Below, piece by piece: positions 1 to 10,719 of a DNA stretch of 64,000 nt; position 1 is the stretch's first letter; every line of letters begins with the position of its first letter. Both the position numbers and the translations under genes were made by a program. The DNA lies in contig CAAGDD010000003.1 in assembly GCA_900768545.1 (NCBI GenBank), positions 62,001-126,000 on the forward strand. The letters are read 5' to 3'. Under the pieces are notes generated by a model. It made no database searches. It saw only the letters and a list, made by a program, of their open reading frames with translations, and was not told the DNA's origin. This DNA comes from Clostridia bacterium (lineage in GTDB: Bacteria > Bacillota > Clostridia > Christensenellales > UBA1242).

Positions 1-3000
1 GCCTTGTGCGTCATAGCGTTCGTTGAATGTTACATTTTGAGTTTTTGTTCTTCTATCAGCCGAAACGCCATCGCCGTCATCAAGGAAGTGTCCGCCGTTT
101 GCATTAAGAGTGAGTTTGATATCAGTGCGAGCCGACCAAATTGCTTTGAGTTCAAGATTTCCAAAGTGGTCTTTCAAAGCAGTGCCGTTTCCATAAGTTG
201 CGCCAACTTTCCAGTTTCCGTTAATGTAGCCTTCTGTTTTGTTGCTGTCGATAGACAAAACTGTCCAGCCAGAGAAGATATATCCCGTTTTGCTTGTTGA
301 TGGAAGTATTGCGTTGCTATTTGGCATAGAACTTTCGCTTGTGCCTTGCTTGCCATATATATTGTAATACCAATTTGAAATTGCATTTCCGCCGTCTGCG
401 TTGAATGTGATCGTGTAGTTTTGTGGAACATAGTCAAGTTCGATAATCAAACTTCCGTCACCTTGAATTGTCGCGTAGTTCGTGTCGCTTGTCAAAGCAG
501 TGCCGGTTGTTGAGCCGCCGATGTAATATCTTGCAGCCAAATATCTAAATCCGTTTGGAACTGTCACAGCCGCTTTTGCGCTTGCCAAAGTTACTTGTGC
601 GCCGGTTGTGCCGTCTTTTGAAATATTTGATGTGTTCCAAGAGCCGTCAGCGTTTTGTTGTCTAAATCTAATCAAATAGCCAATTCCGCTCTTTGCAACA
701 AATTGTGCTTCGAGTGAGATATTGCCATATTTCCCTGTAAATGTTGTGTTTGCTGCGTAAGTTTTTCCAATTTCCCAGCCACCAACTGTGCCAGATGTCT
801 TATCGTCAACTTTGACAACCTTCCAGCCTTCGAAATTGTAACCTATCTTGGTTGCGTCCAAAAGTTTTCCGTCCGCAGAAAGAGCTATGTCAGCGCTCGC
901 TGAAGCATATCCTTGTGTATTGTAGATAATTGGGGCAGAAGTGTTGTTTGTTCCGCCGTTCAAGTTTGAGTAAGTAATATTGTAAGTTGTTGGAACCCAA
1001 CGAGCATACAATGTGATGTTTTCGTCCATCAAAGCAGTTGTTGTGTTTGTGATGAGTGAGCCATATTTGCTGTCGATTGTAGGTACGCCCGCATATCCGC
1101 TAAATTCAATACCAGTAGAGTCATCAAGTTTGTAAACTGCGAAGTATTCAAGACTTACTGGTGTGCTTTGTGTGCTTGGATAGTCGTAAGCATTGATACA
1201 AATAGCGCCGTCAGTATATTTTGTTACGTCGCCAACGGTGTGTGTCCAAACGAGAGTTTGCCATTCGCCGTTTGTTGCCAAAATGCCCCATGATTCGTTT
1301 CCGCCGTTTGACCAAAGCCCGATACCAGAATTTGCCGCACCAGCCGCACGCTTAACTCTTGCGATAGCGACATAAGTTGTGTTTGATTCGAGCTTTCCAC
1401 CCAAGTCGAACACATAGAATGGATATCCAGTCACGTTTGTCAAGTTTGGACGATAGTTTTTGACCATATTGCCTTGCCAGCCCGCGAAAGTATATCCGCC
1501 GCGTGTAGGTGTGAGCAATGTGCCATAACTAGAGCCATAAGTGAGTGATTTTGTATAAGTTCCGTTTGAGCCAGCTGTCCAGCCGTTTGAAGCTGACATT
1601 GAGCCGCCGTTTGGATTGAGAGTGACTGTTGAAGTCTTTGGTGTCCATTTTGCAGTCAAAGTAACATTGCCATAGAAGCTACCTTTTGTGATCAATGCGT
1701 TGTAGTTCATTGTTGAGTCATTTACCCAACCGCTGCCCGCAGTTGCATTTGAAACATCCCAACCAGCCATATTGTAACCATATCTTGTCGCAACAGCCTT
1801 TTGATCGAGAGTGAATGTTGCAGTTTCGATAGTGTAAGACACAACAACATCAGCCGACGCGCCATTGATAGACCCATTGTTTGGCTTGAATGTAATCTTT
1901 GATGAGTTTACAGTCCATTGAGCATAGAGAGTGATTTCGCCGCTTGTGAGCAAGTTTTTGATTGTAGAGCCGCCCGCAATGCAAGTGTTGTCACTTGTTT
2001 TTGAGTAAGATGCACCGCTATACAAACCGCTCAAGCCACCAGCCGCTGCTGTAGCCCATCCTTTGAATGTGTAGCCACCTCTTGTGAATGTGTTTGCACG
2101 AAGTGTAGTCGAAACGTCAAATGTGCAACTTGTTTCTGCCATTGTGCCAGAACCGCCATTTGCGTTGTATTTAATAGTATAAGAGTTTGCACCCCAAATA
2201 GCGTAAAGTGTAACGCTTGCGCCATTTGTTGTAGAAAGATCTTTTGTCAAAGTTGCATAAGCCGCACTTGCAGCCGCGCTGCTGTTTTCATTCCAGCCTT
2301 TGAATGTGTAACCAGCTTTTGAAAGACCTTTGCCGTCGTTCAAAGTCAAGTTTGTTCCATAAGTTTTTGTAGCGTTTGCGATATCAGAACCGCTGCCGCC
2401 ATTTTTATTGTAAACGATTGTATATGTAATTGGTGTCCATTGTGCGGTCAAAGTTACATTTCCGCCTTTTGCAGACGCCAAGTTTTTGAAGTAAACCAAG
2501 CTTGTGCCGTTTACACACAATGTCGAAGATGAGATCGCTGTGCTTGCTGTGCTTGTTGTTCCCCATTTTGCTGTGCTGTAGTCAGCGTTTGTTCCGCTCA
2601 ACTTCCAGCCAGTGAAGATGCCGCCAACTTTTGTTGGAGCCGCAACAGAGAATGTAGCGTCGTAAGTTGCGCTTTTCACTTCTGTCCAGTTTGCTGCTTT
2701 TGTGCCGCCGTTGTAATCATAAGCGATATTGTAAGTGTTTGCGCCCCATTCAGCATACAAAGTGATTGTGTCGCCATTTTTTGTTGTCAAATCAGTCGAA
2801 AGTGTCGCACCAGCATTGTAATGTGTGCCAGAGCCGTTTGCTGCTGTGTTCCAACCATTGAATGTGTAACCAGTTTTTGCAAGACTTCCAGTGTTTGAAT
2901 GCAATGTCAAAGCTGTTGCATAAGTCTTTGTTTGGTTTGCAGGAACTTCGCCGCTTGTGTTTCCATTTCCGTTGTAACTGATTGTATATGTAATAGGGTT

Positions 3001-6000
3001 CCAAATTGCAGTTGCTGTGTGATTGTCTGCGATTTTTACAATTGTAGATTCAGGGATAACTCTTTGTTGAACTGTGTATTTTTGAACCTTATACATAGAT
3101 ACATCATTCGAACCATAACTTACATCGATAAAGCCATATTCTCCAGAGTAGCCAATGCCATCTGGCATAACATAATCTTTAACAATTAACAATTTTCCAC
3201 CAGAAACAGTTTTGATTGTATATTGACTGCTTGTCAAGAGAATGTCGCAGACATCAATTTCAACAAGTTCTGTCGAGCCTGTGAACAATACTTGGAAGTT
3301 GATAACATCTCCAGCATTGAATGCATATTTTGTGTAACCACTTGGGTCATTTGAGAATCTTGCACCATTGGTGCTCAAACTCATAACACTATATTCAACA
3401 TTTCTTTCTTCCAATCTCCAATATTGGAAAAGATATCCAGTTTTTGAAACGCTTGGCATTGTGCCATAAACAGCGTCATAAGTAACTGCCTTTGTTGCTT
3501 TTCCGTTTGTGATTGTCCAACCTGTGGTCGCAGAAAGAGTTCCGCCGTTAGGGTCTGCGGTTAAAGTGTATGTTTTTTGTGTAAATTTTGCTTGATAGTT
3601 TTGTGTTGTGCTAGAATTTTTCAAAATTGTTGATTCAGTGATTTTTGAGTTTTCGTTTGACAAAGATTCATACCAACCTTCAAAAATTCTTCCAACCGCA
3701 ACTACTGTTGGCAATGTGCCAAATGCGCTATCATATTTAATTTGTTTTGTTGCTTTTGTTTTTGTTGAGTCAAGAACCCAATCTGTTGCATTCGAATTGT
3801 CGATTATACCATAAGATGTATTCAATGTGATACTATAAGCAGTTGCCGACCATCTTGCCCACAATGTTTGAGCACCAGTTTTGTTCCAAATATGATTGCT
3901 TGCGCCGCTCTTGTTGTAATATTGTGTTCCACCAGTTGTTTCATTAGTGTCAAAATATCCATCAAATTCGTAACCTTCTCTTGTAGGGATAGTAACAGTT
4001 GGCATAGCCGCGTCATAAGTTGCAGTTACCGTGCCCGCAACAGTTGTGTCGCTGCTGCTGTAGTTTCTCATAAGAGTAACAGTTGACTTTTGTGCTTCCC
4101 AATGAGCGTAGAGAGTTCTTGCGCCAACATAATCCAAAACGGTTGAGTCCAAGATTTGTGTTCCACCAGAACGCGCTGTCCACCAACCCTTGAAGTCGTA
4201 ACCAGTGCGTGATGGAGTTGTCAAAGTGCCATAAGCCGATCCAAACACAACATTAGCAGTTGTTACAACAGTGCTATCGCTGTCATTGTAGTTTCTAATA
4301 AATGTTTGAGTGTAAGAAACCCCTTCTGTAATAACTTCAACGGTTTGATTTGCAACGATTGGTGCATTATACCAAGAATAAGTTACAGTTCCGTCATCAT
4401 TGTTATTTACAAACAAATCTGCTGTAAAGTCGTTGTAACCAGTTTTTGGAGTAACATCTGCAAGATTAACTGATGCAGAATTTCCCAATTCGTCAGTGAG
4501 TTTAAATCCTATAAATTTATAGCCTTGTTTAATTGTTGCAAAATAAGCAACTGAGCCATCGTTCATAATTCCACTATACGAAACAGGGAACTCTACTGAA
4601 TATACGCCTGTTTTTGTTAATGGTGAAGTTTGACTTTCCCAGTTTTTATTTCTAATTTCAACTTGACTAAGAGCCGCGCTGCTACCAGAAAGTTTTGCAC
4701 TTTGGAATTCTTTACAATACCAATATGATTTGTAACTAGTTGGGTTTTCCCAATCAAGTTCAACTTGTCTTGAAGTAAATGTATCCCAACCACTTTCATA
4801 ATAAGAGCCATTGTTATTTGTAAAGCTCAAATCAACATGATATTTGTATGCAGTTGAAGAAGATGTAACTTCCAAGCCCAAATAATATTTTCCATAAGTT
4901 TCTTCAAAAGATTTGTTGAAACCAAATGTTACACCAGAATTATCAGTAACACTCTTTGTTTCGCCATTACCTTCTGTTCCTTTACTTTCAACATAAGCCT
5001 TTGTTCCAAAATAGAAAGTTAATTTGGTAGGTTTGTGTTGATACATATTATATCCAAAGTTTACATTATATGTATAATTTGTGGCATTCCAAGTTTCGGT
5101 CAAGGTTACGTGGCCATACATACCTTTGAGTGATGTGCCAGCTGCGTAAACTTTGTCTTTTGTCCAATTCCCCGCTACCGTTGTTGCTTTCCAGCCCGCA
5201 AATGCATACCCTATGCGTGTAGGTGTAGGCAATTTTTCTGTGCTTTCGATAGTGTAACTTATTGGAGTCAAAGTTCCAGTTCCACCATTTCTTACATAAG
5301 TAATATTATATGTAACAGGATTCCATTTAGCATAGAGTGTGACAGGCATGTCTGATTTGATCCATTGTGATGCCGCGTTTGTATAGCCGCCTGGAACGCT
5401 TGCTTGAAGTGCACCTGTCGTGTCAATAACGATTGTTGCGCCGTTTTTTGTTGATGTCCAACCACCAAAGTTATAACCATTTCTTGATGGGTTTGTGATT
5501 GTGAATTTTGTTGTTGTTGCGTAAGTAACAGAAAGCTTTGTAGTTCCGTTTGTTGTTGCTTCGTTTTGATCGAGTATAATTCCGTTATCGCCAGTATATG
5601 TGATAGGCGTCCAGCCAGCGTAGAGAGATGCTGCACCCGCTTTTGCCCATTGTTTGCTTGCGTTTGTATAACCTGTTACATTTGCCAAGAAGTTTCCACT
5701 TGCGTCAGCAACTTGAACATCGCTCGTCTTTTCATACCAACCAGCGAATGTATATCCAGCATTTGTAAATGTGTTTGCAATAGATGTTGTGCTTTCATAA
5801 GTAGCAGTTACAGTTCTTGATGCAGATGTAGCCGAACTTGATGTAAACAAACTTACATTATAAGTGTTTGCAGTCCATTTAGCATAAACTGTGCGATTTG
5901 CCGCGCTAGTCCAAACATAAGTTGAACCTGATGTGAGAGATGTGTAACTTGTTGACAAGAAAGCGTTTGAGCTCTTTTTTACAAGATAATCTGTTCCATT

Positions 6001-9000
6001 TTTGGTAATTGTCCAGCCTTCGAATGTATATCCAGTGCGTGTAGGTGCTGTGTATGCTGGCATTGTTGTTGTGGTGTTGTAAACCACTTTCACGCTTGCA
6101 GTATTTCCAGTTCCACCATTTCCGTCAAGTGTAAGTGTGTATGAGTTGTTCCCCCAAGCAGCATACAAAGTAACCGTTGCACCACTTGATGTTGACAAAT
6201 CTGATGAAAGTGTTGCACCAGCATTGTAATGCGTTCCTGTGCCTGCCGCATTTGTGTTCCAGCCAGCAAAGTTGTAGCCAGTTTTTACGAGTGAGCCTGT
6301 GTTTTTAGCCAAAACTAAACTTTGTCCATAAGTTTTTGTTTGATTTCCTGGAACGCTGCCGCCAGTTGCTCCATTTTTATTATAAGCTATAGTATATGTA
6401 ATAGGATTCCATTTAGCATATAAGATAACTGTAGCACCACTTACAGAAGTCAAATCTGTTGTATGGCTTGCTCCGCCAGCGTAAGATGTTCCTGTGCCAG
6501 CTTCGTTTGTGTTCCAGCCACCGAATGTGTAGCCAACTTTTGCAAGAGAGCCGCTGTTTGTAGCAAGAGTTAATGCTGTTCCATAAGTCTTTGTTTGATT
6601 TACAGGAACAGTTCCTGTTGTTTGATTGTTAGCCCCAAAACTGCTGTTTGCATTGTATGAGATTGTATATTGAACAGGTGTCCAAACCGCTTTAACTGTT
6701 ACAGTTCCATTAGTTGAACGCAAGTTTTTAACATAAGTAGTTCCCACCGCTGTGTTTACACTTACAGAAGAAGGATAAGAAATGCTTGCTGCAGTTGAAG
6801 TAGATGTTGATGTTGTTGAAGAACCATAATAGTGAGTTACGTCGTCGCAGCCTGTAATTGTCCAGCCTCCAACCAAATATCCAGTTTTTGTAAAGCCTTC
6901 GCTTGTGAAGCTGTAGAATGTGTCATAGCTTGCTGCAATGTTTGATTTCGCACCGCTGCCGCCATTCTTGTCAAAAGCGATAGTATATGTATTTGCTGAC
7001 CATTCTGCTTTCAATGTTGCATCTTTATAAATATCTTGACACAAGTCAGTAGAGAACAAACTTAAGTAGCAAGAGCTGTCATTATCTTTTGAAATATAAG
7101 TTTCTCCGCTATTCCCTCCACAAGTTCCGTCACCATAGTAGCGATTCCATATATAACCAGTGCGTGTAGGTCTAGTAAATGAAGTTAATTTTGTCGAACA
7201 AGCGCTATCACTATAGAATATATTAGTTCCGTATTTAAACCATACATATTGAGTGCCAACAGTTCCGCCATTTGGATCCATTGTCAATTTGATGATATTT
7301 CCTGTCCATTCAGCATACAATGTCACATTAGCGCCTGCTGTTGTTGACACATCAACTGTTTGTCCAAGATCGTAATGAGTTCCTGTTCCGTCAGATTTAG
7401 TGTTCCAACCAGTCAAAGAGTAACCATATCTTGCAAGGTTTCCTGAGTTTGTCGCAAGAGAGCCTATGCCATAAGTTTTTGTTTGAGCAGCAGGAGCAAC
7501 TCCTGACACTGATCCACTCAAATAACCATAACCTGTATTTGCATTATAAGTAATTGTATATTGGTTTCCAGTCCAATGAGCATACAAAGTTGCTGGGCCT
7601 GCTTTAACCCATTGTTTTGAAGCGTTTGTATAGCCTGCTACGCTTGCGTTGTAAGTTCCACCAGTGGTAATAACTTGATCACCCGCTGTAGCATCAGAAT
7701 ACCAACCAACAAATGTATAACCTGTGCGTGTTGGGTTTGTGATAGGAGTATGCGTGTATACTGTAGATTCATAAGTCGCAATTATGCTTGTCGTTCCTGC
7801 TGTTGCATCAGACGCATTTTTATCGAGTGTGATTGTATAACATTCAGCAGACCATAGAGCATACAAAGTTGTGTCTTGAGCTCTAACCCATTGAGATGAT
7901 GCATTTGTGTAACCAGATATACTTGCACGAAGTGCTCCGGCTGTATCAATAACGATTGTTGCACCACCTTGTGTTGTTTTCCAACCAATAAATGTGTAAC
8001 CTATGCGTTTTGGTTTCGTAATTGTAAAGTTTGTTGTTTTTTCATAAGTAGCGCTAACACTTGTAGTGCCCGATGTTGTCGCTCCATTTTGATTGAGTGT
8101 GATTGTATATGTTGAAGCTGTCCAAATCGAATACAAATCGCGGTTTTCGCTAATTGTTATTTCAGCTGCGCCAGGGCCATCTGGTGATTTAGACCATTGC
8201 ATTGTATAACCTGTGCGAGAGAAGTAAATGTTTGTGCTATCGATAGTTTGCGTTCCAGAATTTGAAACATATATACGAGCAGTGCTATCAAGTGGAGTTA
8301 CATCACCTTTAATATTTTGGTGCAAAACTACTCTATATGTTCCACTTCTATCAGCAGAGTCATTCCAAAGCCCGCTAGAACCTTCGAGCCAAGCAATAGG
8401 ATAGATTGTTGCATCTGTTCCTGCGCCTGTGATTGAAATAACGCCGTTGTTGCTTGTTACCTTTCCAGCAACATAAGCCCAGCTTGATTTGAAATCCCAA
8501 GCACCACTCCAAACAGAGTTTCCCGCGGCATCTTTGTAATCTTGCGTAACGAAGAAACGAACGTCACGTTCATAATTTGAAACAGAAATCCCAGAGACAG
8601 GAGCTACTGCGTCAGAAAGTTTGTTGAGTTCGCCATTATATGTAACACCACCACTTGTTACTCCGCTAAGCGAAGCTTGACTTGTGTAGTTTGTCCAAGC
8701 ATGATCGAAATAAACATTAGTTCCCGAAACCGTCCCACCATTTGACAATTTAAAAGCAGTCGCATAAGTGAAAAGACAATCATTGAAGTAAATGTTTGAA
8801 TTTGTCAATGTCGAATTACTGCCAAATATACCATTTGAATTATTGATTACGCAGTTTTGGAATGTAAATGTGTAGCCATTATATGTTCCAGAAAATAATT
8901 GTGCGTCAAATCGACAGTTTGTAAATGTCACATCATTTGAAGTAAGAGTGACGCTATTAGAACCAGAATAATAACGTTGACCTTCAAAAGAATCCCCGCC

Positions 9001-9177
9001 GGCGCTAGGGTCGCCTGCGGTGGCAGATACTCTATCATTGTCTTCGACTTTTTCTTCAACTATGTTTTCAGTTGAAAGATATTTTGACGCGGTTAAAGAT
9101 CCGATGCCGAACACCGAACCTAAAAGACAAATTCCTGCCAAAATATAAAATCCGATTTTTTGTTTCAAATTGTTCAT
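1..9177 (-). CDS. Giant secreted InlB B-repeat (Listeria-Bacteroides repeat) surface protein, 3' end outside window
   Basis: An uninterrupted reading frame of 3059 codons starts at an ATG at 9177 behind a GAGGAG ribosome site and is still open at base 1, so the C-terminus (where a cell-wall anchor would lie) is not visible. Residues 1-30 form a signal peptide (MNNLKQKIG, then a hydrophobic stretch ending GSLTA). Residues from about 50 to 330 are rich in Asn/Thr/Ser and read like a short parallel beta-helix or adhesin head. From about residue 345 to the edge I see roughly thirty to forty tandem copies of the InlB B-repeat (about 70 residues each, with YxITYNxNGG ... GYTFxGW ... TLYAxW), interrupted by non-repeat inserts near 5100-4300, 3400-3000 and 1450-1150. 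The last insert looks like a carbohydrate-binding-type beta sandwich, though I cannot name a family. Proteins of this type are adhesins or surface-layer components; the ligand is unknown. A TTGACT-17-TATAAT promoter sits about 190 bases upstream. Confidence 0.9.
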   Translation of the reverse strand, partial: MNNLKQKIGFYILAGICLLGSVFGIGSLTASKYLSTENIVEEKVEDNDRVSATAGDPSAGGDSFEGQRYYSGSNSVTLTSNDVTFTNCRFDAQLFSGTYNGYTFTFQNCVINNSNGIFGSNSTLTNSNIYFNDCLFTYATAFKLSNGGTVSGTNVYFDHAWTNYTSQASLSGVTSGGVTYNGELNKLSDAVAPVSGISVSNYERDVRFFVTQDYKDAAGNSVWSGAWDFKSSWAYVAGKVTSNNGVISITGAGTDATIYPIAWLEGSSGLWNDSADRSGTYRVVLHQNIKGDVTPLDSTARIYVSNSGTQTIDSTNIYFSRTGYTMQWSKSPDGPGAAEITISENRDLYSIWTASTYTITLNQNGATTSGTTSVSATYEKTTNFTITKPKRIGYTFIGWKTTQGGATIVIDTAGALRASISGYTNASSQWVRAQDTTLYALWSAECYTITLDKNASDATAGTTSIIATYESTVYTHTPITNPTRTGYTFVGWYSDATAGDQVITTGGTYNASVAGYTNASKQWVKAGPATLYAHWTGNQYTITYNANTGYGYLSGSVSGVAPAAQTKTYGIGSLATNSGNLARYGYSLTGWNTKSDGTGTHYDLGQTVDVSTTAGANVTLYAEWTGNIIKLTMDPNGGTVGTQYVWFKYGTNIFYSDSACSTKLTSFTRPTRTGYIWNRYYGDGTCGGNSGETYISKDNDSSCYLSLFSTDLCQDIYKDATLKAEWSANTYTIAFDKNGGSGAKSNIAASYDTFYSFTSEGFTKTGYLVGGWTITGCDDVTHYYGSSTTSTSTSTAASISYPSSVSVNTAVGTTYVKNLRSTNGTVTVKAVWTPVQYTISYNANSSFGANNQTTGTVPVNQTKTYGTALTLATNSGSLAKVGYTFGGWNTNEAGTGTSYAGGASHTTDLTSVSGATVILYAKWNPITYTIAYNKNGATGGSVPGNQTKTYGQSLVLAKNTGSLVKTGYNFAGWNTNAAGTGTHYNAGATLSSDLSTSSGATVTLYAAWGNNSYTLTLDGNGGTGNTASVKVVYNTTTTMPAYTAPTRTGYTFEGWTITKNGTDYLVKKSSNAFLSTSYTSLTSGSTYVWTSAANRTVYAKWTANTYNVSLFTSSSATSASRTVTATYESTTSIANTFTNAGYTFAGWYEKTSDVQVADASGNFLANVTGYTNASKQWAKAGAASLYAGWTPITYTGDNGIILDQNEATTNGTTKLSVTYATTTKFTITNPSRNGYNFGGWTSTKNGATIVIDTTGALQASVPGGYTNAASQWIKSDMPVTLYAKWNPVTYNITYVRNGGTGTLTPISYTIESTEKLPTPTRIGYAFAGWKATTVAGNWTKDKVYAAGTSLKGMYGHVTLTETWNATNYTYNVNFGYNMYQHKPTKLTFYFGTKAYVESKGTEGNGETKSVTDNSGVTFGFNKSFEETYGKYYLGLEVTSSSTAYKYHVDLSFTNNNGSYYESGWDTFTSRQVELDWENPTSYKSYWYCKEFQSAKLSGSSAALSQVEIRNKNWESQTSPLTKTGVYSVEFPVSYSGIMNDGSVAYFATIKQGYKFIGFKLTDELGNSASVNLADVTPKTGYNDFTADLFVNNNDDGTVTYSWYNAPIVANQTVEVITEGVSYTQTFIRNYNDSDSTVVTTANVVFGSAYGTLTTPSRTGYDFKGWWTARSGGTQILDSTVLDYVGARTLYAHWEAQKSTVTLMRNYSSSDTTVAGTVTATYDAAMPTVTIPTREGYEFDGYFDTNETTGGTQYYNKSGASNHIWNKTGAQTLWARWSATAYSITLNTSYGIIDNSNATDWVLDSTKTKATKQIKYDSAFGTLPTVVAVGRIFEGWYESLSNENSKITESTILKNSSTTQNYQAKFTQKTYTLTADPNGGTLSATTGWTITNGKATKAVTYDAVYGTMPSVSKTGYLFQYWRLEERNVEYSVMSLSTNGARFSNDPSGYTKYAFNAGDVINFQVLFTGSTELVEIDVCDILLTSSQYTIKTVSGGKLLIVKDYVMPDGIGYSGEYGFIDVSYGSNDVSMYKVQKYTVQQRVIPESTIVKIADNHTATAIWNPITYTISYNGNGNTSGEVPANQTKTYATALTLHSNTGSLAKTGYTFNGWNTAANGSGTHYNAGATLSTDLTTKNGDTITLYAEWGANTYNIAYDYNGGTKAANWTEVKSATYDATFSVAAPTKVGGIFTGWKLSGTNADYSTAKWGTTSTASTAISSSTLCVNGTSLVYFKNLASAKGGNVTLTAQWTPITYTIVYNKNGGSGSDIANATKTYGTNLTLNDGKGLSKAGYTFKGWNENSSAAASAAYATLTKDLSTTNGASVTLYAIWGANSYTIKYNANGGSGTMAETSCTFDVSTTLRANTFTRGGYTFKGWATAAAGGLSGLYSGASYSKTSDNTCIAGGSTIKNLLTSGEITLYAQWTVNSSKITFKPNNGSINGASADVVVSYTIETATFTLDQKAVATRYGYNMAGWDVSNATAGSGWVNDSTMNYNALITKGSFYGNVTLTAKWTPKTSTVTLNPNGGSMSASNGWTAGSNGTYTKSLTYGSSYGTLLTPTRGGYTFAGWQGNMVKNYRPNLTNVTGYPFYVFDLGGKLESNTTYVAIARVKRAAGAANSGIGLWSNGGNESWGILATNGEWQTLVWTHTVGDVTKYTDGAICINAYDYPSTQSTPVSLEYFAVYKLDDSTGIEFSGYAGVPTIDSKYGSLITNTTTALMDENITLYARWVPTTYNITYSNLNGGTNNTSAPIIYNTQGYASASADIALSADGKLLDATKIGYNFEGWKVVKVDDKTSGTVGGWEIGKTYAANTTFTGKYGNISLEAQFVAKSGIGYLIRFRQQNADGSWNTSNISKDGTTGAQVTLASAKAAVTVPNGFRYLAARYYIGGSTTGTALTSDTNYATIQGDGSLIIELDYVPQNYTITFNADGGNAISNWYYNIYGKQGTSESSMPNSNAILPSTSKTGYIFSGWTVLSIDSNKTEGYINGNWKVGATYGNGTALKDHFGNLELKAIWSARTDIKLTLNANGGHFLDDGDGVSADRRTKTQNVTFNERYDAQG

Positions 9178-9363
9178 AACAAACTCCTCGTTTCTTTCAT
9201 TTGGATTGAAAGCCGTAAACTCACAAGCAAAAATTCAAATTCTTTTTCTCATGCGAAAAACCGTTTTCAAAAGCGTATCTTTGAAAACAGTCCTTCAAAT
9301 TGTATGTAAAAATCTTTGGTAAAGAATTTGTCGCGAAATTCACAACTTTTTCTTTCGCAATTA

Positions 9364-9392
9364 TTATATTATATATTGCCCAAAAAGTCAAT
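9364..9392 (-). promoter_or_regulatory. Promoter of the giant repeat-protein gene
   Basis: On the minus strand TTGACT (9392-9387) and TATAAT (9369-9364) are separated by exactly 17 bases. The transcript would carry a 5' UTR of about 180 bases containing a 9-bp hairpin (arms 9263-9271 and 9280-9288) and a small 6-bp hairpin (CTTTCA/TGAAAG) just before the ribosome site. Confidence 0.7.
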
Positions 9393-9963
9393 TTAATTCT
9401 TGAAAAATTATTGAAATATTTGATAATTTTTGAAAAATAAGAAAAACCGCTACTCTCCGCTAAAATACGAAAGAACAACTATTTGCTAAAAATCGCAAAA
9501 ATGCATTTTTTTGCAAAATTTTGACATTTTTTAAGCAATTTTTTGGTATTTTTTAAAAATCAATAAAAAATTGAATAAAAATCTTTGTAAAATACCCAAA
9601 AATTGGTAAAATTTTATGAATTTTTGCAAAAAATAGTATTTTTGACCCAAATTTTTGATATTTTTTGCAATTTTTTTGCATTTTGGCAAAAATCGCACCC
9701 AAAAGTCAGATTTTGTCTCAAGAGCAAAAATTTTGTCAAGTTTTCACTTTTGCTCACAAATTTTATTTTTCTTCTAAAAAAGTTTTGTCGCACAAAAATT
9801 TTTATCAAAACACCAAATTTTTTAAAAGTTTGAAAGTATATAAGATTACTTTTGTCTTCGAATAAGTCAAAATCAGCAATCTAAAATGCGATCAGGGCGA
9901 TTTTCGCAAGTCAAAAACATATTTTTGTCACCCTGCATACACTAATTTTGAAGGATACAAAAG
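9393..9963. other. AT-rich intergenic region
   Basis: About 570 bases of extremely A/T-rich sequence between divergently transcribed genes. Short open frames exist on both strands but are built from A/T runs and have no ribosome sites. I see no RNA gene or repeat that I can support. The ZIP gene's AAGGA ribosome site lies at its right end. Confidence 0.6.
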
Positions 9964-10719
9964 ATGAGTTTAACCACAGCCAAGATTTTATGCTTTATTT
10001 TGCCATGTTTGATGACATCGATGGGCGCTTTGTTGATATTTTTCTTTAACAAAATGTCAAAAACGCTAAACGTCATCACTTTAGGACTCGCTTCTGGCAT
10101 AATGTTTTCTGCGTCAATTTTTTCGCTTTTACTACCATCAATCGAATACAGTGAAGCATCTTTGGGCAAGTATAAGGTCGTTTCAATCAGCATCGGTTTG
10201 TTGCTTGGCGGGCTATTTATGATCATTTTAGACATAATAACATCAAAAATTTTCAAAAAAAACGATAAAAATGCGAAAACTTTTCGATTTTTTACCGCAA
10301 TAACCGTTCACAACATTCCCGAAGGACTTTCTGTCGGCTTCGCGATCGGCACAGTCGTCGCAACAAATTCATCACCAATGCTTGCATTCACTTTTGCACT
10401 CGGAATCGCCATTCAAAACTTTCCAGAAGGACTTGCAACCGCCTTACCAATCTATTCAGCGACGCAAAACAAGCGAAAATCGTGTATTTTAGCGATTTTG
10501 AGCGGTGCAGTCGAACCATTATTTGCTGTTGTTGGCTATTTTTTGGCAACAAGTTTAACAAATTTGCTGCCTTGGCTACTTACTTTTTCGGCAGGAGCGA
10601 TGATTTATGTGATTATCGAAGAACTTACACCCGAAATTCACACCGAAAACAAGCCTTATGGCTCTTGGGCATTCATTATTGGCTTTGTTGTGATGATGAT
10701 TTTGGATTTATCCTTTTAA
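9964..10719 (+). CDS. ZIP-family divalent metal transporter (ZupT/GufA type)
   Basis: This 251-residue membrane protein has about eight hydrophobic segments and the two ZIP metal-path motifs: HNIPEG at residues 116-121 and QNFPEG at 151-156, each followed by GL(S/A). In the family these helices carry the metal ligands and move Zn2+, Fe2+ or Mn2+ into the cytoplasm. The second motif has Gln where ZupT usually has His, which may alter metal preference. The short cytoplasmic loop between TM3 and TM4 (KKNDKNAKTFRFF) contains no His-rich stretch. It starts at ATG 9964 behind AAGGATACAAAAG and stands alone, diverging from the giant repeat protein. The ion cannot be called from sequence. Confidence 0.88.
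   Translation: MSLTTAKILCFILPCLMTSMGALLIFFFNKMSKTLNVITLGLASGIMFSASIFSLLLPSIEYSEASLGKYKVVSISIGLLLGGLFMIILDIITSKIFKKNDKNAKTFRFFTAITVHNIPEGLSVGFAIGTVVATNSSPMLAFTFALGIAIQNFPEGLATALPIYSATQNKRKSCILAILSGAVEPLFAVVGYFLATSLTNLLPWLLTFSAGAMIYVIIEELTPEIHTENKPYGSWAFIIGFVVMMILDLSF

Noticed and set aside
2031..8000. Many 60-115-codon frames on both strands within 1-9 kb
   Set aside because: All are shadows of the repeat array in other frames; none has a ribosome site.
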